DNA of 64,000 nucleotides from Tumebacillus_A lipolyticus (GTDB taxonomy: Bacteria; Bacillota; Bacilli; Tumebacillales; Tumebacillaceae): contig NZ_JBHUIO010000005.1 in the NCBI RefSeq assembly GCF_042682745.1, positions 1-64,000 on the forward strand, given 5' to 3'. Position numbers and translations under genes: made by a program. Below are positions 60,058-64,000 of this stretch, piece by piece; the first letter of the stretch is position 1, and each line of letters starts with the position of its first letter. Below the pieces are notes generated by a model, which was not told the origin of the DNA, did no database searches, and was given only the letters and a program-made list of their open reading frames with translations.

Positions 60058-60468
60058 TTAAGATTCAGCATAGAGCGTATAGGTGCTGATGCGATCTGTT
60101 CGCTTTCTGGGCAGCAGGTCAAACCGTTCTGCGCCCGGCAGTCGCACGCTCGTTTCGTACAGGGAGAGGAAACCATCAGATCGCTCCCATCCATACTCCA
60201 CACGGTAGAGCGCGCCCGGCGATAGGCCGTCCACATAGCGAACCCCCCACCTTGCCTGGCACTCGACGAACTGCGTTTGTTCAGCAGCTCCTGATATCCG
60301 AAGCATGCGTGTCGATCGCTCCCACTCCTGTAAAAAATAGCGAGACGCGATCTGCTCCACCGCCCCTCCCTCTGCCCAATGCACCCAGATGCGAGTTTTG
60401 TCGATCGCAAGCGCCTGCAACCGATCATCTCCGTATCGATCGACTCGAAGGTACCGACCGAGCTCCAT
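60058..60468 (-). CDS. DUF4912-like protein
   Basis: A 136-residue protein with DUF4912 features: YGDDRLQALAIDKTRIWVHW near the start, then RWGVRYVDGLSPGALYRVEYG and DGFLSLYETSVRLPG. DUF4912 proteins often lie beside GH57 genes and may bind glucans or act as accessory proteins, but their function is not established. GGGAGGGAGGG precedes the ATG. First gene of the operon, 12 nt before the GH57-GT4 start. Confidence 0.7.
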   Translation of the reverse strand: MELGRYLRVDRYGDDRLQALAIDKTRIWVHWAEGGAVEQIASRYFLQEWERSTRMLRISGAAEQTQFVECQARWGVRYVDGLSPGALYRVEYGWERSDGFLSLYETSVRLPGAERFDLLPRKRTDRISTYTLYAES

Positions 60469-60632
60469 CGACCACCCTCCCTCCCATCGCTGTTGATCGG
60501 ACGCATGAATCCCTATTTTTTATGAGCGAACACAGGTAAAAAGAACGTCATATCTACCTGCGAAGCTCCATATGGTGAAGTGAGCGCGCAGGAAAAATTC
60601 GCGCGACTGCACAGTAAGGAGGATGATCGATA

Positions 60633-60977
60633 ATGGCGAAAGTGTTTGCTCGCGTTGCTGGCTGGGTCATGCTGCTGCTCGGGATCATCGGTTTCTTCAT
60701 GTCAGACCTCTTCGAACTTATCGAATTTGATACCCCTCACAACATCGTCCATCTGGTCCTCGGGGTGCTCGGGATCGCAGCCGGTCAAAGTGTAAAATGG
60801 GCGAGATTGTTCGCCCAAGTGTTCGGGACGATCTATCTGCTGGTCGGCATCATCGGCTTCTTCGTCCCCGATTTCCTCGGACTGCATCTGGAGCTCACCG
60901 AAAACTTGATCCACGTCATCCTCGGTGCCTGGGGTCTTTACGCCGCACTTGGCGAAAAGGACAGAGCTCGGGAATAG
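60633..60977 (+). CDS. DUF4383-like small membrane protein
   Basis: A 114-residue protein with four membrane segments arranged as two similar halves (GWVMLLLGIIGFFMSDLFEL and GTIYLLVGIIGFFVPDFLGL, each followed by NIVHLVLGVLGI or NLIHVILGAWGL). The internal duplication and the NxxHxxLG motif fit the DUF4383 family. Function unknown. GTAAGGAGG precedes the ATG; a terminator follows at 61001. Confidence 0.75.
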   Translation: MAKVFARVAGWVMLLLGIIGFFMSDLFELIEFDTPHNIVHLVLGVLGIAAGQSVKWARLFAQVFGTIYLLVGIIGFFVPDFLGLHLELTENLIHVILGAWGLYAALGEKDRARE

Positions 60978-61000
60978 CAGAAGCAGGAATACGCATACTA

Positions 61001-61033
61001 AGGCTGTCCGGCACATTCCGGCAGTCTTTTTTT
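61001..61033 (+). terminator. Terminator of the DUF4383-like gene
   Basis: CTGTCCGG/CCGGCAG hairpin followed by seven Ts. Confidence 0.85.
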
Positions 61034-61064
61034 GTTTCCATCCCATGTTCGAGGAGGCGGTTGC

Positions 61065-61496
61065 ATGAAGGTTCGCGATCTGATGACGAAGGACGTTCGC
61101 ACCTTGAAGACCAATCACACGTTGCGAGAAGCGGCCGAACTGATGGCATCGCTGAACGTCGGCGTGATTCCGATCGCTGAGGAAGGGGACAAGCTGCGCG
61201 GCATCCTGACCGACCGCGACATCGTCGTGCGAGCTGTCGCCAAAGGCGTGGACATCACGAGAGCGAAGATCAACGATTATATGAGCCCGAAGCTGGTCTC
61301 GATCAACCCGCAGGAAACGGCAGCCGAAGCGGCAAAGCTGATGGCCGAACACCAGCTGCGCCGCCTGCCTGTCGTCGAGGAAGGTCAGATGGTCGGTATC
61401 CTCTCCATCGGCGACCTTTCGGTGGTCGACATTCATGAGAATGAAGCGGGCTATGCGCTCGGAGAGATCTCCACGCCATCGCGCCCCCAACTCTAG
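61065..61496 (+). CDS. CBS-domain pair protein (first of two)
   Basis: A 143-residue Bateman module. Each CBS half has the expected pattern: VRDLMTKDVRTLKTNHTLREAA and GILTDRDIVVRAVAKG, then INDYMSPKLVSINPQETAAEAA and LRRLPVVEEGQMVGILSIGDL. Such modules bind adenine nucleotides and regulate partners; as free-standing proteins their role is mostly unknown. CGAGGAGG lies before ATG 61065. The C-terminus after the second CBS is short. The next gene is a diverged copy. Confidence 0.93.
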   Translation: MKVRDLMTKDVRTLKTNHTLREAAELMASLNVGVIPIAEEGDKLRGILTDRDIVVRAVAKGVDITRAKINDYMSPKLVSINPQETAAEAAKLMAEHQLRRLPVVEEGQMVGILSIGDLSVVDIHENEAGYALGEISTPSRPQL

Positions 61497-61526
61497 CCGC
61501 ATAAGCCATCCCGTCCTCGGCATACT

Positions 61527-61560
61527 AAGGCTGTTGGGAGACAGCTCCGACAGCCTTTTT
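61527..61560 (+). terminator. Terminator between the CBS genes
   Basis: AAGGCTGT/ACAGCCTTTTT hairpin with an inner GGAG/CTCC stem. The flanking CATACTAAGGCTGT also occurs at the previous terminator (about 60995), supporting duplication of the whole gene-terminator unit. Confidence 0.85.
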
Positions 61561-61595
61561 ACATTCACCTACCGCATTCACAAGGAGGGGCTTTC

Positions 61596-62021
61596 ATGAA
61601 AATTCGTGAACTGATGACGACCGATGTGCAATGCTGTGCACCTGACGCCTCTTTGCAACAGGCAGCGCAGATCATGGCTGACATCGATGTCGGGATCGTG
61701 CCGATCTGCTCGGCAAACGATCGATTGGAAGGGTGTGTCACCGACCGTGACATCGTGATTCGCGCGGTGGCCAAAGGGATGGATGTCAATACGACGCGCG
61801 TCGGCGAATGCATGTCCAGCGCGATGGTCTCCTGCTCTCCTGAGCAGACCGCACAGGAAGCGTCCAACCTGATGGCAGACCATCAGATCCGCCGACTGCC
61901 GGTCGTCGAGAACGGTCGTCTGGTCGGCATCGTCGCGCTCGGTGACTTGGCGGTCGTAGGCATTCACGAGAACGAAGCAGGCTTTGCGCTCAGTGAGATC
62001 TCCGAGCCTGGTATCCACTGA
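61596..62021 (+). CDS. CBS-domain pair protein (second of two)
   Basis: A 141-residue paralogue of the preceding gene with the same layout: IRELMTTDVQCCAPDASLQQAA, VTDRDIVIRAVAKGMDV, then QIRRLPVVENGRLVGIVALGDL and VVGIHENEAGFALSEI. It carries four Cys (CC, C, C) that the first copy lacks. CACAAGGAGGGG precedes the ATG. Single gene with the long hairpin at 62043 downstream. Confidence 0.93.
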   Translation: MKIRELMTTDVQCCAPDASLQQAAQIMADIDVGIVPICSANDRLEGCVTDRDIVIRAVAKGMDVNTTRVGECMSSAMVSCSPEQTAQEASNLMADHQIRRLPVVENGRLVGIVALGDLAVVGIHENEAGFALSEISEPGIH

Positions 62022-62042
62022 TCGCTTTCGTCCGTCTGGAAA

Positions 62043-62083
62043 TACAAATGGACAAGACCCTCAGCGGGTCTTGTCCATTTGTA
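62043..62083 (+). terminator. Long perfect inverted repeat after the second CBS gene
   Basis: Perfect 18-bp arms (TACAAATGGACAAGACCC at 62043-62060 and its complement at 62066-62083) around a 5-nt loop. The T-tract is poor, so termination is likely but not certain. Confidence 0.65.
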
Positions 62084-62120
62084 TGTGGAGCGATACACTC
62101 TTACAAAAGGAGGCGTGTCG

Positions 62121-62618
62121 ATGACCACAACTCGCAAATCGTTCTGGATCTGGTTGATCCTAAGCCTCGCCTGGATGGCCCTGATCTTTTATAAGTCGGG
62201 AGAATCGTATGGCGATCAGGACATTCGCCCCGTGCTGCGGCAATGGATCGATGAGGATCTCTTGCTTTCCCTGCTCCCAAACATCGAATTTTACTATGAT
62301 GGCGGACTGGTCAGCTACAAATCTCCCTATTCGATGTTCGAATTTTTCATCCGCAAAGCTTCGCACGTGACCGAGTTTTTGATCCTCACCCTGCTGTACT
62401 GGCGCACGTTTGCTGCCACGGCGATGCGGCGGCGCATTGCGCTCCCACTCTCCGCGCTGCTCGCGATCCTCTATGCAGCGTCTGACGAGTTCCATCAATC
62501 GTTCGTACCTGGTCGCACCGGACACGCGATCGACGTATATGTGGACAGCATCGGCGTCTTGCTCGCCGTGCTGATCGTGCTGTTGACCAAACAAAAAACT
62601 CTCTCCACAGCAAAGTGA
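62121..62618 (+). CDS. VanZ-like membrane protein
   Basis: A 165-residue membrane protein with about four hydrophobic segments and the VanZ signature: KASHVTEFLILTLLYWR, then AILYAASDEFHQSFVPGR and DVYVDSIGVLLAVLIVLL. VanZ gives low-level teicoplanin resistance in enterococci; chromosomal homologues in Bacilli are not resistance determinants by default, and no van genes are present. AAAAGGAGG precedes ATG 62121; an upstream ATG lies within the preceding hairpin. Confidence 0.88.
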   Translation: MTTTRKSFWIWLILSLAWMALIFYKSGESYGDQDIRPVLRQWIDEDLLLSLLPNIEFYYDGGLVSYKSPYSMFEFFIRKASHVTEFLILTLLYWRTFAATAMRRRIALPLSALLAILYAASDEFHQSFVPGRTGHAIDVYVDSIGVLLAVLIVLLTKQKTLSTAK

Positions 62619-62629
62619 GAGAGTTTTTT
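62593..62629. terminator. Bidirectional terminator
   Basis: AAAAAACTCTCT/AGAGAGTTTTTT hairpin between vanZ-like and holin genes, overlapping the vanZ-like stop. Confidence 0.85.
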
Positions 62630-62635
62630 GCCGGT

Positions 62636-63025
62636 TCATTTCGCTTGGCTGATGCCTGCTTGTTCGGCAGCTTTGGCAAGATCTGCACTCCGGCGATCCT
62701 GCAACCATGCCGATTCGATCACCGCGCGCAGATCTTTCACTTCCACATCCTTCATCCCGCAGGACGCGCATTTGTCGAGCATGTACTTGATCGCTTCATT
62801 CATCTTCGAAGGACCGTCTTCCTTCGCGTACACCGTCTCTGCGTATGAGAACGCTTCCCGTCCGAGCTGTGCTAACAGGTTCCGTTGTTGCAAGGTTGTG
62901 TGCGTGTCATAATACTGCTGGATGCGTTGCTTTATGTCTCGAAACAGGAGCAGACCTGCGAGGATGGCCACCTCCAGCAAGATGCTGGCGCCATCTTTCA
63001 GCATCGACAAGATCTGTTCCGTCAT
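62636..63025 (-). CDS. LLH-family phage-type holin
   Basis: A 129-residue protein with one N-terminal membrane segment (ILLEVAILAGLLLF) followed by a charged helical region and the C-terminal motif VKDLRAVIESAWL typical of the LLH phage holin family (KDxxIRAxIESAV). In phages it releases the endolysin; here it starts 5 nt after the amidase stop, in the same order as many lysis cassettes reversed. GGGAGGTAAG precedes the ATG. No other phage gene is adjacent. Confidence 0.75.
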   Translation of the reverse strand: MTEQILSMLKDGASILLEVAILAGLLLFRDIKQRIQQYYDTHTTLQQRNLLAQLGREAFSYAETVYAKEDGPSKMNEAIKYMLDKCASCGMKDVEVKDLRAVIESAWLQDRRSADLAKAAEQAGISQAK

Positions 63026-63030
63026 GTCGC

Positions 63031-63804
63031 TTACCTCCCGCTTCGAATCAGGTTGTAAAAACGTACGAGCACCGATGCGAGCTCCGCCCGCGTCACCGGT
63101 TGATTCGGACGCCAAGTGCCATCTTGGTATCCGGTCATCACATCCCACTCGATCACTTTTGCGATCGCATCTTTGGCCCAGGCCGGCCACTCCTCCTGCG
63201 GTTGCTGTCCGGGTGTTGGCTCCTGTGCAGGCGCGTTGTAGGGCAGATTAAAAAGGGTGCAGATCCCTTTTGTCGCCCCTTCGGCTGCTGCCGACAGATG
63301 GGCACGGCTGGCCATGCGGGTCGCTTCTGACAGGTTGGTGATAAATCCAGATTCGATCAGCACCGCATCCATCGCCGTATCGCGGAGCACCTGAAAATCC
63401 CCATAGTACACCCCGCGGTTGGTCTGCCCTGTCGATGCGGCGATCGATGCGGCGATGCGATCCGCCCACTGCTGAGTGCGCGTCCCGCGGGCAGCCGGAT
63501 GAATCCATGCGGCCACACCGTTTACCGCTGGAGATGATGCCGAATCGGTGTGCCAGGAAAGGAAAAGATCCGCTTTCGCATCGTTTGCCACGCGCGCGCG
63601 ATAGGCCAGATCCTGTCCGATCGTCCCGTCCGGATATGGCAATGTGTCGGTGGTTCGCGTCATGACCACGCGAATGCCGCAGCGCTGTAGCGCATCGCGA
63701 AGAACGAGCGAAGCCTGCAAAACCAGATTTTTCTCTTGAAACCCATTGGCTGTCGCGCCCGGGTCCGTTCCCCCATGTCCTGGATCGATCACAACTAGCG
63801 GCAC
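63031..63804 (-). CDS. N-acetylmuramoyl-L-alanine amidase (Amidase_3) with C-terminal SLH domain
   Basis: A 257-residue cell-wall hydrolase. The zinc amidase domain starts at once: VVIDPGHGGTDPGA (His), FQEKNLVLQAS (Glu), FLSWHTDSASS (His) and the catalytic VLIESGFITN (Glu). A Pro/Gln linker (APAQEPTPGQQPQEEWP) leads to one SLH module (WAKDAIAKVIEWDVMTGYQD then TWRPNQPVTRAELASVLVRFYNL). No signal peptide is present with the chosen GTG start at 63804, which follows GAGAGGAGTGGAG; longer frames lack a binding site. Lack of a signal plus the adjacent holin suggests holin-dependent release. Confidence 0.88.
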   Translation of the reverse strand: MPLVVIDPGHGGTDPGATANGFQEKNLVLQASLVLRDALQRCGIRVVMTRTTDTLPYPDGTIGQDLAYRARVANDAKADLFLSWHTDSASSPAVNGVAAWIHPAARGTRTQQWADRIAASIAASTGQTNRGVYYGDFQVLRDTAMDAVLIESGFITNLSEATRMASRAHLSAAAEGATKGICTLFNLPYNAPAQEPTPGQQPQEEWPAWAKDAIAKVIEWDVMTGYQDGTWRPNQPVTRAELASVLVRFYNLIRSGR

Positions 63805-63865
63805 TGTCTCCACTCCTCTCAAGGACATTTCTAGCTCATGATATGTAAAGTTTCGCTCCAAGGTG

Positions 63866-63899
63866 AAAAAAAGCGCCCGCATACTATGTATGCAGACGC
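63866..63899 (-). terminator. Terminator of the gene entering from the right edge
   Basis: GCGTCTGCATAC/GTATGCGGGCGC hairpin followed by seven Ts on the minus strand, 15 nt after the partial CDS stop. Confidence 0.85.
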
Positions 63900-63913
63900 C
63901 AACCGAATCATTC

Positions 63914-64000
63914 CTATCGAGTTGTTACGTGGAAGACGCGCACACCGACGCTGCGCAGATCTTCTGTGATCGCATCGACGTTCGCCTCCGGTGCCACCTT
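63914..64000 (-). CDS. Partial CDS, C-terminal 28 residues
   Basis: A minus-strand frame open from the right edge to TAG at 63914-63916 encodes a C-terminus reading VAPEANVDAITEDLRSVGVR then VFHVTTR. It has a coding-like composition and is followed by a strong terminator, so it is likely the end of a real gene. No family can be assigned from this fragment. Confidence 0.6.
   Translation of the reverse strand, partial: KVAPEANVDAITEDLRSVGVRVFHVTTR

Noticed and set aside
62636..63804. Edge of a prophage
   Set aside because: Only the holin and amidase are phage-like; neighbours are chromosomal and the amidase has an SLH module. The right edge could still change this.

Overview
The window reads as a chromosome segment of a moderately high-GC, spore-forming member of the Bacillota (class Bacilli). 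Support comes from the 5' end of a Bacilli-type 16S rRNA, T-box leaders on tyrS and pheST, an infC-rpmI-rplT operon with an L20-type leader and an AUU start, strong AAAGGAGG-type ribosome binding sites throughout, and sporulation-linked families (YtxC, DUF3905). A Tumebacillus/Alicyclobacillaceae-like organism is a guess from overall gene content, not proven. No insertion sequence, CRISPR array or complete prophage was seen.

Region by region: 1-780 holds the start of an rRNA operon preceded by tRNA-Pro, and a small unknown gene. 785-10205 holds an ArsB/NhaD-type transporter, T-box-controlled tyrS, a class A penicillin-binding protein with three C-terminal FN3 domains, mutS2 and a small membrane protein. 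10203-19411 is a conserved Bacilli housekeeping block on the minus strand (ytxC, infC-rpmI-rplT, a Ktr potassium-uptake subunit, rlmP-type methyltransferase, DUF2512, pheS-pheT, zapA, cvpA); rnhC and polX, which sit in the corresponding block of B. subtilis, are not seen. 19532-22851 is a two-component system whose first gene encodes a secreted protein with three near-identical repeats and whose promoter carries a direct repeat suited to an OmpR-type regulator. 22900-27717 is mixed: a pentapeptide-repeat protein, an acetyltransferase, an AAA ATPase and an AT-rich stretch with two XRE regulators. 27925-28894 is a seven-tRNA cluster whose long spacers hold structured repeat elements.

The most striking part is 29471-38245. 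It encodes NurA and HerA (the archaeal-type end-resection nuclease and translocase) and, in a second transcription unit, an Mre11-type nuclease followed by a Rad50-like ATPase broken into separate genes: an N-terminal piece with Walker A and a terminal CxxC zinc hook, an 85-residue coiled-coil protein, and a C-terminal piece with Walker B. An enoyl-CoA hydratase, a GNAT acetyltransferase and an AIM24-like protein are packed into the upstream unit, and speD follows the downstream one. Together these could form a complete DNA double-strand-break resection machine of archaeal type in a bacterium.

The rest is accessory metabolism and envelope: a DapL-like aminotransferase and a free-standing alanyl-tRNA editing protein; an iron alcohol dehydrogenase; a Q/N/G/M-rich repeat protein of unknown function; a PiT phosphate transporter with its DUF47 partner behind a Pho-box-like motif; a LytM-type peptidase behind a possibly structured leader; a secreted PIG-L deacetylase; a second HTH-TPR regulator; a tightly coupled four-gene glycan operon (DUF4912, a GH57-GT4 fusion, a nucleotidyltransferase fused to a degenerate phosphomannomutase, GH15); two tandem CBS-domain proteins; a VanZ-like protein; and an SLH-domain amidase paired with an LLH-type holin at the right edge.
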